From: Paenibacillus alba
GTDB taxonomy: Bacteria; Bacillota; Bacilli; Paenibacillales; NBRC-103111
Reading direction: 5' to 3'
Length of the DNA stretch: 64,000 nucleotides
Assembly (NCBI RefSeq): GCF_013204855.1
Contig: NZ_JABMKZ010000011.1
Coordinates: 1-64,000 of the forward strand
Positions 16,134 through 24,752 of this stretch are shown here, in pieces. The notes beneath the pieces were generated by a model. It had not been told where the DNA came from and did not search any database. It saw only the letters and a list, made by a program, of their open reading frames with translations. The position numbers and the translations under genes were made by a program. Position 1 is the stretch's first letter. Each line of letters starts with the position of its first letter.

Positions 16134-17684
16134 TTAAATGGATGAAGAGACAATTCTAATTCCGTTAACAGGTATCGTCATCATCGGTGCTTTCGCAGAA
16201 CCGGTCATCAAGTCTCCGTTGACTGTAAGTGTGAAGGATACTTTCATCGGGAATGGTAAAGTCAAACGGGTAGTAAAGGTTACGTCGCAGCCATTGACTT
16301 TTCCATGTTTAATAGGCTGCTCATCGAAGGTGCCCGTAAGCTCTTCATTGTCGGTGGCAAGTACTAGCTCGACATTATTTTCACCACGCGGGGTATTGAA
16401 TGTTATTGTCCAACGCCCTTCTGTAGTGTTGAGTCTTATCGGTGCAATCTGTATTTCGCTTGACTGGTTCCGAGCAGGCGATGTGTCCGCGGCTTGTCGT
16501 AAACGATAGGCTTCAGCAGATTCCCTGTATTGCCGATGCTCAGCCTCATGATCGGGCACCATATCGGGTTTAGCTCCCTCGGATGATAAAAACCGGAGAA
16601 TCGCAGCATTTGCACCAATTGCGTGTTCACTGGCACGAGGTAACATCACCGATTCGTACACTGCGATAGCCTCAGCAACAGTTGCTTGTTCCGCAACTGC
16701 TCGTGCGATTTCGGTGGCGTCTAACATGGCGAGGTTGACGCCGAATCCTCCGAAAGGTGCCATGGCATGAGCAGCATCACCGATAAGTGTCACGCTACGG
16801 TTACTCTTCCATGTAAGCGGTGCAGGCAGGATAAAGATGGGGCGGTTAATGTAGCCTGAATCGGTATCCGTTAGAAATGGGCGTAAGATAGGATCCCATT
16901 CTGAAAACTCTTTAATCAGGTATCCACGGATTGCGTCGGTATCATCGAGAGAAATCCCGACCTTCATATACCAGTCAACCGGTGTAAGCATTGCAATGTA
17001 GCCGCGAATATGTCCATTGCTGTTACGCTGAACGACGAGTCCGTGCCCTGCGCCATCAGTGACGAACACATGGCCAGGACCAACAAGCTCGCTTAGTGCA
17101 GGATGACGGGATTCTACGTCGGCGAAATCAATTTCGAGGTAAGAGACTCCAGAATAAATGGGTTTAGCATCCGTGAGAAGAGGTCGGACCTTTGACCATA
17201 TTCCGTCAGCTCCGATAACCAGATCTGCCTCGTCAACGTGGCCGTTCTCAAATTCTAGGCGAACCCGTCCATCCTGGAGCTCGGTCGCGCTGGCCAATTT
17301 GTGCCCCCAACGGATAGTGTTAGGATCAAGGTGTTCTGCGAGCATAGTACGTAAGTGGCCGCGATCGATTTCGGGAGCCGCAGAATCGTCTTCCGCTGGC
17401 ACAAAAGATACGACGAGCTTGCCAGTGTGCGAAAGTCGTTTTTTGGCTTGCCCCTCCATTCTTGCCAGTGCATGGAATGCTTCTACGAGTCCGGCGTCTT
17501 CCAGTGCGATCTGTCCTGAGTCCGCGTGAAGATCAAGTGTACCTCCAGCGTCGCGTGAATCAGCAGCAGTATCGACTTCATACACAATTGGAGAGAGACC
17601 ATACCCCTGAAGAATACGTGCGCAGGTAAGTCCAGCAGGGCCGCCGCCAATGATAGCTATGTGAGTAGAAACAGAATTTTTCAT
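16134..17684 (-). CDS. FAD-dependent monooxygenase, TetX-like, with extra C-terminal domain
   Basis: A 516-residue flavoprotein of the aromatic hydroxylase group. Residues 8-40 hold the dinucleotide-binding fold with IIGGGPAGLTCARIL and the acidic strand end (VYEVD). Residues 295-315 hold LIGDAAHAMAPFGGFGVNLA, the second FAD motif. The NADPH/FAD motif DLVIGADGIWSKVR is at about 150. These match TetX-type enzymes, which hydroxylate aromatic or polyketide substrates, including tetracyclines. From about residue 400 a further 115 residues form a beta-rich domain (GRWTITFNTPRG, ELTGTFDEQPI, FTLTVNGDLMTGSAK) that plain TetX lacks. It heads an operon with DUF1772, opposite a TetR gene. The substrate is unknown. 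Confidence 0.9.
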   Translation of the reverse strand: MKNSVSTHIAIIGGGPAGLTCARILQGYGLSPIVYEVDTAADSRDAGGTLDLHADSGQIALEDAGLVEAFHALARMEGQAKKRLSHTGKLVVSFVPAEDDSAAPEIDRGHLRTMLAEHLDPNTIRWGHKLASATELQDGRVRLEFENGHVDEADLVIGADGIWSKVRPLLTDAKPIYSGVSYLEIDFADVESRHPALSELVGPGHVFVTDGAGHGLVVQRNSNGHIRGYIAMLTPVDWYMKVGISLDDTDAIRGYLIKEFSEWDPILRPFLTDTDSGYINRPIFILPAPLTWKSNRSVTLIGDAAHAMAPFGGFGVNLAMLDATEIARAVAEQATVAEAIAVYESVMLPRASEHAIGANAAILRFLSSEGAKPDMVPDHEAEHRQYRESAEAYRLRQAADTSPARNQSSEIQIAPIRLNTTEGRWTITFNTPRGENNVELVLATDNEELTGTFDEQPIKHGKVNGCDVTFTTRLTLPFPMKVSFTLTVNGDLMTGSAKAPMMTIPVNGIRIVSSSI

Positions 17685-17741
17685 GGGTATTATCCTTTCT
17701 CAGCCAGTCTTGGATGAATAGACACAGCCTTTTAAGTTATT

Positions 17742-17785
17742 TGAACGACCGTTCATTAAGCTCATACTAAACGAACGGTCGTTCA
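17742..17785. promoter_or_regulatory. Paired TetR-type operators
   Basis: TGAACGACCGTTC (17742-17754) and its exact reverse complement GAACGGTCGTTCA (17773-17785) form an inverted repeat with an 18-base spacer. Each half is itself a near-palindrome of the AACGGTCGTT type bound by many TetR regulators. It lies just before the monooxygenase gene and upstream of the divergent TetR gene, so both are likely repressed from here. Confidence 0.85.
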
Positions 17786-17966
17786 GTGTCAAGAACATTG
17801 AAATGGCAATCTTGAAATATGGTTTGTATGTGCAATGCTTCTTAGCACCGGCAAAAACTTGACGAATGTCAATTAGAGAGCTAGCATGAGTTTAGATTAT
17901 AATTTTAGCTAATATTAAGTGTAGGGAGTATACGTGTTGCTCCTGTTAAAGGAAGGAGCTAATATC

Positions 17967-18581
17967 ATGAGCAACTCCATTTCGTCAGAGCGTCGTTCCG
18001 GCGAAGAAACGCGATCTCAGATATTGAGCATTGCTTTAAAATTTTTCATTGAAAAAGGGTACGAGAGTACCTCTATCCGAGATATTGCAGAGGCGCTGGG
18101 TATGACAAAGTCCTCGCTGTATTATCACTTCCGCAGCAAAGAAGAGATCCTGATTAACCTCATTCAGCTGCGCTACGCTCAACTTGAGGAGCTTCTTGAA
18201 TGGTTGGATAACCAACCGACGGCTCCCGATCTTCTCGAACGTACTGCACACCGTTGGATCGACTGCACCACCATTGAAAGATTACAGGTGATGATTCTCG
18301 CTCACACGAATCAGCCGGTCATACTCCGCCTCCGTGAAACTGGTCAGGATATTCGCTCTGGCTTTCAGGAGATTATTAACCGCTTCGTAGACAACAATAG
18401 CAGTGCTGAAGCACGTCTTTTGGTCCGTATGACCCTAGATACCATATCTGCTGCCCTGTCCGCTTCTCGCGGCATGGATATCGACTTTAAGGAAATTCTC
18501 ATTGTGGCTCGACAGACCGCATCGGTTCTCTCCAATTTAGCTGTGCGCGCTATTTCAGCCGATCACCGTCAAAGCTCGTGA
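17967..18581 (+). CDS. TetR-family repressor of the monooxygenase operon
   Basis: A 204-residue regulator. I place the start at ATG 17967 behind AAGGAAGGAGC; the reading from 17934 has no such site. Residues 15-65 are the TetR DNA-binding domain, with YESTSIRDIAEALGMTKSSL as helix-turn-helix and YYHFRSKEEI as the family signature. The C-terminal 140 residues are helical and form the ligand pocket and dimer face; they show no similarity I can name. The divergent position and the twin operators at 17742-17785 point to control of the flavin monooxygenase and DUF1772 genes and of itself. The inducer is probably the substrate of that pathway. Confidence 0.92.
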   Translation: MSNSISSERRSGEETRSQILSIALKFFIEKGYESTSIRDIAEALGMTKSSLYYHFRSKEEILINLIQLRYAQLEELLEWLDNQPTAPDLLERTAHRWIDCTTIERLQVMILAHTNQPVILRLRETGQDIRSGFQEIINRFVDNNSSAEARLLVRMTLDTISAALSASRGMDIDFKEILIVARQTASVLSNLAVRAISADHRQSS

Positions 18582-18603
18582 CGACTGTCCGAGAATTTGT
18601 TCG

Positions 18604-18780
18604 ATGGGATTGCTGATTTTTTGTTTGCTAATCATTTCTGTTTTAATTACCCTCGGTGTCAGCTCCGGTATAGCCGGTTTGGCTGATCCAAGAACGGAGC
18701 AGCCGGCCAGTACGGCTGCAGCCGTCACGGCTGCAAGTATTGACCAAGTTCGATATTGTTACGCCGTTTCTAAGAACTAA
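18604..18780 (+). CDS. Possible small one-segment membrane protein
   Basis: A 58-codon frame beginning MGLLIFCLLIISVLITLGVS, a single membrane segment or signal, followed by an Ala/Thr-rich tail (PASTAAAVTAASID). There is no clear ribosome binding site, and it lies 22 bases after the TetR stop. It could also be the start of a lost transporter gene. Support is weak. Confidence 0.25.
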   Translation: MGLLIFCLLIISVLITLGVSSGIAGLADPRTEQPASTAAAVTAASIDQVRYCYAVSKN

Positions 18781-18811
18781 CCTTTCTCTTCGATGTGCCT
18801 ACTCTCTCTCT

Positions 18812-21800
18812 TTAAACCTCAACGGTGTCCGGTGAAGTCACCTCATTTTTCTTACCCTGCTTAAACATCCTGCCGAAATGATTTTTCATGCTCTCGATCA
18901 GTTCATAGACAATTGGGACTACGACAAGCGTCAATACAGTCGAAGTGATAAGACCACCGATAACAACAACCCCCAGTCCTTTACCGATCAGACCGCCTTC
19001 ACCTGACATACCCAGTGCCAGCGGAACCAGCGCCATAATCGTAGCGCCGGCAGTCATAATAATCGGACGCAAACGCACCTTGCCTGCCTCGATCAGCGCT
19101 TGTCTCACTGTATAACCTTCTTGTCTGAGCTGCTGAGCTCGGTCGATCAACACGATGGCATTGGTGACGACTATCCCGATCAGCATCAGGAAGCCGATCA
19201 TCGTGGTAACCGACAAAGGTTCTCTAGCGATTACGAGTCCCAACAGCCCTCCGATAACGGCCAGTGGCAAAGAGAAGAGAATCGCGAATGGCGCACTGGC
19301 ATTTCCGAACGCCAACACCATGATCAAGTAAACCACGAAAATGGCTGCGGCCATCGCTACATATAATTGCGAGAAGCTCTCATCAATATCTACGGAGACA
19401 CCGCCGGTTTTCGGAGTTACGCCATCCGGCAGCTCGACCTCTTTCAAGCCCATGGCCAATTTGGCGCTCACACCGCTCTTATTGTCCGCATTGATCTTCG
19501 CGGTCACCTTAACGAGTTGAGACTGGTCTTCCCTTGCCAGTGAAGCCGCTCCTTTCATCTCGCTGATTTTTGCAACTTCCTTCAATAGAACGATGGAACC
19601 GTTCGATGTCGTAAAGGGAATGTTGCCCAGCTTTACGAGCGTATTTTTATCCGATTTATCCAAAGATACGGTCGTCGTATAGACAATATTATCGAACTTC
19701 ATATCGCCAAGATCCTGCTTCTGAATCCAGGCACGGGCCGTATCGCGCACAATCGAAGCGCTCAAGCCGTAGGCTCTCGCCTTCTTCTGTTCAACAGCAA
19801 TCTCAACTTCGGTCTTCGCATCGCTCAGGTTATCCTCGATCTCGCTAAGCTCCGGGAACGTGCTCAGCTTATCCTTGACAAGCTTTGCGGCTTTTTCCAG
19901 TTGAAGCTGGTCATCTCCCGTCAGCGCGTAGGAGAAGTCTGTCGAGGTTGTGTCGAAGTCGCCCTCCATCGATTTAGGCTCGACTTCCGATCCGGCAGGA
20001 AGCTCGCTTAGGATGAATTCCTTCACCTGCCCCTTAACTTTATCCGGATCGACCTTGTCGTTCACTTCAACGAAGATTTGCGAAGCATATGGCGTACGCT
20101 CATCGTCATTGCCAGCATAGCCAACCAATGCCTCTACGAATTTAAAAACAGGCTGACCGTTCGAATCCTTCGTATCCTGCAGCACTTTCTCAATTTCTTT
20201 CGTTTTGGAATCCGTCGCTTCAAAGGAAGTCGAATAAGGCATTTTAATTTGGAAATACATCGTCTTGGGCGGCTTGGAGCCGGGCAGGAACGAAACCGAA
20301 AGCACCGGAACCGTTGCTGCAATAGTGACAACAAGCAAGAGCAGCGAAATCAGCAATGTTTTAATTCTGTTTGTCAAGCTCCAGCTCAGCACTTTTTCGT
20401 AGAAACTCGTTATTTTGCTAGGTGCCGACTCATCATGATGTGCTTTGCCCGATTTGCTGCGCAATACTAGAAGCTTCGCCAGCATCGGAATAACCGTTAA
20501 AGAGACAACCAAGGAAGACAGCAGCGCACAGGCAATCGTTATCGCAAATGGCCGGAAGAGCCCGCCAACAATGCCCGTTACAAGCGCCAATGGCGCAAAC
20601 ACGCCTACGGTAGCTAACGTAGATGACGTGATAGCCATGGAAACCTGACTCGTGGCTAACGCAATGACGGATTCTTTCCGTTCCTGCGCTTTTTCAAGCG
20701 ACGCGTAAATATTCTCGATGACGACGATAGAATCGTCCACCACTCGGCCTACGGCAATGAAAATACCTCCAAGCGTCATCGTGTTGAGCGTGAGTCCTAG
20801 TTGCGACATGAGCAGCAGCGTAATGAGAATCGATAACGGAATCGATACGAGAACCATCAGCGTCATTCTCACATTTCTTAAGAAGATCAGAATCATCAGC
20901 GATGCAAGTACCGCTCCTACAATCCCCTCACGAATAAGTCCTGTGATCGAGTCCTTAATTTCATCCGCGCTATCGTATGTATTTTTTAACTGTACGTCCG
21001 GCATCGTCGTTTTCCATTCATGCACAAGTTTCTCAATGGACCCTGAGAATTCAACAGCATTTGCGCTGCTCGCTTTATACAGGATCATCCCGATAGCAGG
21101 CTTGCCATCCAGGCGTCCGTTGAAATCCGATTCCGTGATCGCTTTGACTTTGGCTACTGTATTAAGTGTGACGATATCGCCTTTTGGCGTTGTAATTTCC
21201 ACCTGCTGCAAATCATACAGCGAGCTGATATTGCCCGTTACCCGAGTCATCTTACTATTGCCGCTGATCTCAACGCTGCCGATCGGACTCTGTGCGACGG
21301 CTGCCTTGATCGCTGCGCTGACTTGGGCAGGCGATAACCCATACACATCAAGAGCGCTGGCATCGAGTTCGATATCGAGAGAGGTGTCGCGAGCACCGAC
21401 AACATCCATATGGTCGATCCCTTTCAATCCTTCGAATCCTGGTTTGATCGTATCCTTGAACAGCTTGTCAAGCTCCGTTTGGCTCATGTTGTTGTCTGCA
21501 TAAGCAACCAAGTAATTGGACGGGAAGGATGCCGCACCAAAGGTGGAAGCTTTCGGCGTACCCGCCTCAGTAGGCAGCTTAATATCGGCAAGCAGATCCT
21601 GCACAGCCTGCTTCTTCTTGTCCGTGTCTACATTTTGCTTGAACATCAAAATAATCGTGGAGAAATTATCACTTGATGTAGAACTCATCGAATCGAGATC
21701 CTCGATATTAGACAGCTTCTTCTCGATCGGATCGGTAATTTCGTCCATAACATCTTTGGGCGCTCCCATGTAGGTCGTCGTGACGGCCACGACTGGGAAT

Positions 21801-21943
21801 GACACGTTAGGCATATTCTCGACCATCAACTGGGAAGACGAGTAAATACCCCCGACAAATAGCATGATCATAATGATAAATAGCGCCGAGACGTTCTTCA
21901 TTGAAAATTGTGTAAGTCGATTCATTCCTGCACTTCCCCTCAT
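18812..21943 (-). CDS. RND-family efflux permease (SwrC/AcrB-like)
   Basis: A 1043-residue proton-driven exporter of the RND superfamily, of a size normal for AcrB or Bacillus SwrC. The first membrane segment (ALFIIMIMLFVGGIYSS) is followed by a long outer porter domain (to about residue 335), then segments 2-6 with VGRVVDDSIVVIENIYASLE carrying the Asp pair of the proton relay. A second porter loop (about 550-865) and segments 8-12 follow, including MIGFLMLIGIVVTNAIVLID. In Gram-positive bacteria such pumps export surfactin-like lipopeptides, fatty acids or drugs. ATG 21943 has AGGTG 8 bases upstream; ATG 21925 is an alternative. No membrane fusion protein gene is adjacent. Upstream lies a degraded copy of a histidine kinase 3' end, suggesting former control by a two-component system. 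Confidence 0.92.
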   Translation of the reverse strand: MRGSAGMNRLTQFSMKNVSALFIIMIMLFVGGIYSSSQLMVENMPNVSFPVVAVTTTYMGAPKDVMDEITDPIEKKLSNIEDLDSMSSTSSDNFSTIILMFKQNVDTDKKKQAVQDLLADIKLPTEAGTPKASTFGAASFPSNYLVAYADNNMSQTELDKLFKDTIKPGFEGLKGIDHMDVVGARDTSLDIELDASALDVYGLSPAQVSAAIKAAVAQSPIGSVEISGNSKMTRVTGNISSLYDLQQVEITTPKGDIVTLNTVAKVKAITESDFNGRLDGKPAIGMILYKASSANAVEFSGSIEKLVHEWKTTMPDVQLKNTYDSADEIKDSITGLIREGIVGAVLASLMILIFLRNVRMTLMVLVSIPLSILITLLLMSQLGLTLNTMTLGGIFIAVGRVVDDSIVVIENIYASLEKAQERKESVIALATSQVSMAITSSTLATVGVFAPLALVTGIVGGLFRPFAITIACALLSSLVVSLTVIPMLAKLLVLRSKSGKAHHDESAPSKITSFYEKVLSWSLTNRIKTLLISLLLLVVTIAATVPVLSVSFLPGSKPPKTMYFQIKMPYSTSFEATDSKTKEIEKVLQDTKDSNGQPVFKFVEALVGYAGNDDERTPYASQIFVEVNDKVDPDKVKGQVKEFILSELPAGSEVEPKSMEGDFDTTSTDFSYALTGDDQLQLEKAAKLVKDKLSTFPELSEIEDNLSDAKTEVEIAVEQKKARAYGLSASIVRDTARAWIQKQDLGDMKFDNIVYTTTVSLDKSDKNTLVKLGNIPFTTSNGSIVLLKEVAKISEMKGAASLAREDQSQLVKVTAKINADNKSGVSAKLAMGLKEVELPDGVTPKTGGVSVDIDESFSQLYVAMAAAIFVVYLIMVLAFGNASAPFAILFSLPLAVIGGLLGLVIAREPLSVTTMIGFLMLIGIVVTNAIVLIDRAQQLRQEGYTVRQALIEAGKVRLRPIIMTAGATIMALVPLALGMSGEGGLIGKGLGVVVIGGLITSTVLTLVVVPIVYELIESMKNHFGRMFKQGKKNEVTSPDTVEV

Positions 21944-21976
21944 TTCATTAACACCTCACCCAAAATACAATCGAGT

Positions 21977-22190
21977 TATGAACTCAATATGAACAAACAA
22001 AAAACCTTGGAAATTTATCTCCCAAGATTTCTCATCATTCATAATTTTTCTATGGGTAGGTGAAAATGGCTAAAATAACGGTAAATAACGCACCGTCGCA
22101 GGTTCTCTGGCGACTGAAGTGCTTCCCTGATGCCTTTCGATAATTTGTCATACGATGGCAAGCCCAGTCTGCTCCCCCCGCTTTCTTCCC
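21977..22190 (-). pseudogene. Degraded copy of the histidine kinase 3' end and its terminator
   Basis: This stretch aligns by eye, base for base with gaps, to 13433-13660. The shared start is TATGAACTCAATATG, and the terminator relic AAAAACCTTGG, GGTAAATAACG, CTCTGGCGACTGAA and CAATGGCAAG-like blocks follow in the same order. On the minus strand the pieces GLAIV, QIIERHQGSTSVA and then DGALFTVILAIF of a kinase G2 box and C-terminus can be read across a stop and a frameshift. It is a relic of a second, related kinase or a segmental duplication, just upstream of the RND gene. Confidence 0.7.
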
Positions 22191-22563
22191 TTTAATACAT
22201 AGGAGCAGTAAAAACAACTGCAAAGTAGGAAACATTTACGAATAGGTGGATAATCTTATTGAAGACTGTTAATTCGATTCTTGATCCATCTTGATACTGA
22301 AGCATTATCAATCGTCTAAGGAATCTACGTACCTTTTCAGACAAAGCAAATAGCCAATCTCTGATGAGATTGGCTTGATTTCCTGCCCAATTACCGCCCA
22401 AAACAAAAAGGCCAATCCCCTTCCTACATATGGGTTTTAGCCTTTTGTTTTAGAGTTATACGATAGTCATCACTGCGCCCATTTCCAAATAGGCAAGCAT
22501 CCAATTGTATCAACCGCACATAGATTGTTGATGTATCCACTTGAACTTGAAGGAGATTATAAA
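22191..22563. other. Intergenic stretch with hairpins, no gene supported
   Basis: It holds a perfect small stem GCCAATCTC/GAGATTGGC at about 22350-22372, and a wider one from AAAAGGC to GCCTTTT at about 22405-22446. These may be terminators or relics. A 69-codon minus-strand frame has no ribosome binding site. The promoter of the His-rich small gene should lie near the right end. Confidence 0.35.
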
Positions 22564-22803
22564 ATGGCTTATACCAATTACACTTACCCTCAATATCCTG
22601 TTGCAACTCCATACCCTGTAGTAACTCCATATTCTGTTGCTACTCCTTATCCAATTCCGATTTCAACACCATACCACCCTTACTATCATGGATGGCACGG
22701 TGGTAATTGGCATGGGGGATGGCACGGCGGGCATGGAGGTTACCACTGGCATGATGGCGGTCATGGGGGTCATGGCCACCGTATTGATCAACCGAATGAA
22801 TAG
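22564..22803 (+). CDS. Tyr/Pro- and His/Gly-rich small protein
   Basis: A 79-residue low-complexity protein starting at ATG 22564 behind GAAGGAG. Residues 8-42 repeat units of the form YPVATPYP, with variants VVTPYS and PIPISTPY. Residues 43-73 are a His/Gly/Trp stretch with units such as HGGNWHGGWHGGHGG. The His-rich half could bind metal ions. Tyr/Pro and Gly/His low-complexity proteins of this size are common among spore-coat and surface proteins of Bacillota. There is no signal peptide. It has its own terminator. I infer a structural or metal-binding role without proof. Confidence 0.7.
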   Translation: MAYTNYTYPQYPVATPYPVVTPYSVATPYPIPISTPYHPYYHGWHGGNWHGGWHGGHGGYHWHDGGHGGHGHRIDQPNE

Positions 22804-22810
22804 TTTTTTT

Positions 22811-22845
22811 CAGAGAGAGGGGAATTAACCCTTTCTCTTTTTGCT
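22811..22845 (+). terminator. Terminator of the His-rich small gene
   Basis: The arms AGAGAGGGG and CCCTTTCTCT around AATTAA are followed by TTTTTGC, starting about 8 bases behind the stop. Confidence 0.85.
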
Positions 22846-22880
22846 ATTATTCGAGTAAATTCAACATTTTTTGTTAAATT

Positions 22881-23140
22881 TCAGACAGAAATTAGTTCGG
22901 ATTCTTGATATGCTTGATTTACTAAAGCAAAAGGCGATGGTACATATGGTTGAAGGGATATGGTTGCTGATCTTTGTCTTGTTCTTACTAGTTGCTTCCG
23001 CTCGAAAAGACTAATGATAACGTCTTCATACTGCCGCGAAAAACACCTAAGGCTTATTCGCCTTACTCCGAACACTTGCCCCGCTCTCAACGTAGGCTTT
23101 TGCCCTTATGATCGCTTCTTCCAATGGATCGTTATTCTGT
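22881..23140 (-). pseudogene. Remnant of an isocitrate lyase/PEP mutase-family gene
   Basis: On the minus strand from about 23140 one frame reads NDPLEEAIIRAKAYVESGAS, the helix-strand segment that precedes the metal site in this family, and is then broken. Directly downstream another frame reads FGVRRISLRCFSRQYEDVII followed by SLFERKQLV, which matches the family's later segment (form 'lGVrRiSlG...'). The part between is missing, as if deleted, and stops occur in every frame. These two linked segments in the right order are the evidence. The original substrate cannot be told. Confidence 0.5.
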
Positions 23141-23154
23141 AAATAGGGAACCGT

Positions 23155-23678
23155 CTACCACCTCTTGCTGTCTTTGAGCAATTTTATCTGGGAAATATGA
23201 TGCTGGTTGTGCCATACAAATCTTTGAAGTGCAATATCAATCGTGATTAAACCTAAAGCTTGTGTTTTAAACTTTCTTTGAAATTCCTCCGTACGTAAGC
23301 TGTTAAGCAGCGTAATCATTCGCTTATGTAGCTGCTCCAGTAATAACACCGACATTTCTATCGGCATATCCTTATATTCATTCAGTTCTGCAAATAAATC
23401 TTCCCGATACGAGTTCGCAATAGGTTCATCTTCTGTCAATGCTCTTTTTAAGCGCAGGTAGGCATTCATATCATTGTCCGCCATGTGATGTATGATTTGT
23501 TGTGTGCTCCAACCTCCAGGTCGATACGAAACTTGAAGCTGATCGTAGTTAAGCGGGTTAACAACGTCTCGAAGAGTTTTAACGATATCAGCTATTTGAT
23601 GAATACAATCAATTCGTTCGACTTTTGAGAAATGGGATTTGCCTCAAATTGTCCAATGGGATAGCGAATTTTATCCAC
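23155..23678 (-). pseudogene. DinB/YfiT-like metal-dependent protein gene with a frameshift
   Basis: The gene starts at GTG 23678 behind GGAGGGG and encodes DKIRYPIGQFEANPISQK, the usual YfiT-like beginning. At about 23621-23627 the frame is lost. The protein continues in another frame (DQLQVSYRPGGWSTQQIIHH, then MADNDMNAYLRLKRALTEDE) to the stop at 23155. The three metal-binding His of DinB-type four-helix bundles can be seen (IIHHMAD, and WHNQHH near the end). Such proteins are thiol transferases or hydrolases of unclear substrate. The run CTTTTG at the break is a typical place for a one-base indel; a sequencing error is possible. Confidence 0.75.
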
Positions 23679-23781
23679 TTTCGGGCCCCTCCTTCTTTCC
23701 AAATCCTTTTACATCAATAATTGAGAGTAGTTTTTTTGAGTATTAATTTTATTCTAAGTAGAATGCTATGTATAAATTGGG

Positions 23782-24744
23782 ATGGAAAAGAAAGGATTGT
23801 TCTTCGTGGTTATTGGGATCTTAGTTGTCTTGTTGATCTTTATTATTCTCGTTTGTGCCAGTCTTTACTTCTACCACATCGCGATTGCTCGCGCTGATAA
23901 AAGCTTTCTAAACGGCAATCCCGATCTAGAAATCAAAGAAAGCGCTGTGAAGTCATTTGCAGAAATGGAGGAATGGTGGGGTAAGCAAGCTTTTGAAAAG
24001 TGGAACACGACATCGAGCGATGGGTTACTGCTGCATGCCTACTTTTTACCCGCTAACCAACCAACAGATCGGACCGTCATTCTGGCACATGGTTATTCTG
24101 GACAAGCGAAGCAAATGGGGCAGTTGGCACAGATGTATAGGGAAGAGTTAGGTTTCAACGTTCTCCTCCCGGACGCCCGTGGACATGGGATCAGTGAAGG
24201 AGCTTACATCGGCTTCGGTTGGCCCGAACGCAAGGATTACGTCAAATGGATTGACAAAGTGATCAAGCAAACGAGTGCACAAGCACAAATCGTTCTACAT
24301 GGCGTATCTATGGGAGCAGCAACGGTTATGATGACAAGCGGCGAAGCTCTGCCCCCCAATGTCAAAGCGATTATCGAAGATTGCGGCTATACCTCCGTGC
24401 AAGATCAACTGGTCTATCAGCTCAAACGCCTGTATCATATCCCTTCGTTTCCGATCGTTCCTTTAACTAGCCTAATAACTAAAATCCGAGCAGGCTACTT
24501 TTTCAAGGAAGCTTCCGCCCTTAAACAGATCAGCAAATCCAAAACACCCATTCTCTTCATTCATGGGGGTGCAGACGCCTTCGTGCCCACAAGGATGGTT
24601 TATGAATTGTTCGAACATGCCTCTGTCCCTAAAAAGATGCTCGTTATCCCCGGGGCTGGTCATGGTTTAGCTAGATCCGTCGATCCCGAAACGTATGATC
24701 GGGAGGTTTCCGAATTTATTGAACGCTTTGTGAGCGAAGCATAA
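23782..24744 (+). CDS. Membrane-anchored alpha/beta hydrolase (YqkD-like)
   Basis: A 320-residue enzyme with one N-terminal membrane segment (residues 6-31), so the catalytic domain probably faces outward. The oxyanion region is HGYSGQAKQM (about 102-111). The nucleophile elbow is HGVSMGAAT with Ser at about 175. The catalytic Asp is in IHGGADAFVP (about 265) and the His in GAGHGLA (about 294). DARGHGISEG is the usual loop after strand 4. This complete triad fits hydrolases of the YqkD/YfhR type. The ribosome binding site is weak. It is convergent with the PhzF-like gene, only 8 bases away. The substrate is unknown. Confidence 0.88.
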   Translation: MEKKGLFFVVIGILVVLLIFIILVCASLYFYHIAIARADKSFLNGNPDLEIKESAVKSFAEMEEWWGKQAFEKWNTTSSDGLLLHAYFLPANQPTDRTVILAHGYSGQAKQMGQLAQMYREELGFNVLLPDARGHGISEGAYIGFGWPERKDYVKWIDKVIKQTSAQAQIVLHGVSMGAATVMMTSGEALPPNVKAIIEDCGYTSVQDQLVYQLKRLYHIPSFPIVPLTSLITKIRAGYFFKEASALKQISKSKTPILFIHGGADAFVPTRMVYELFEHASVPKKMLVIPGAGHGLARSVDPETYDREVSEFIERFVSEA

Positions 24745-24752
24745 GCTCTATT

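Noticed and set aside
20718-21503. Plus-strand frame of 261 codons
   Set aside because: It lies antisense inside the RND exporter gene and its composition mirrors that gene; no ribosome binding site was noted.
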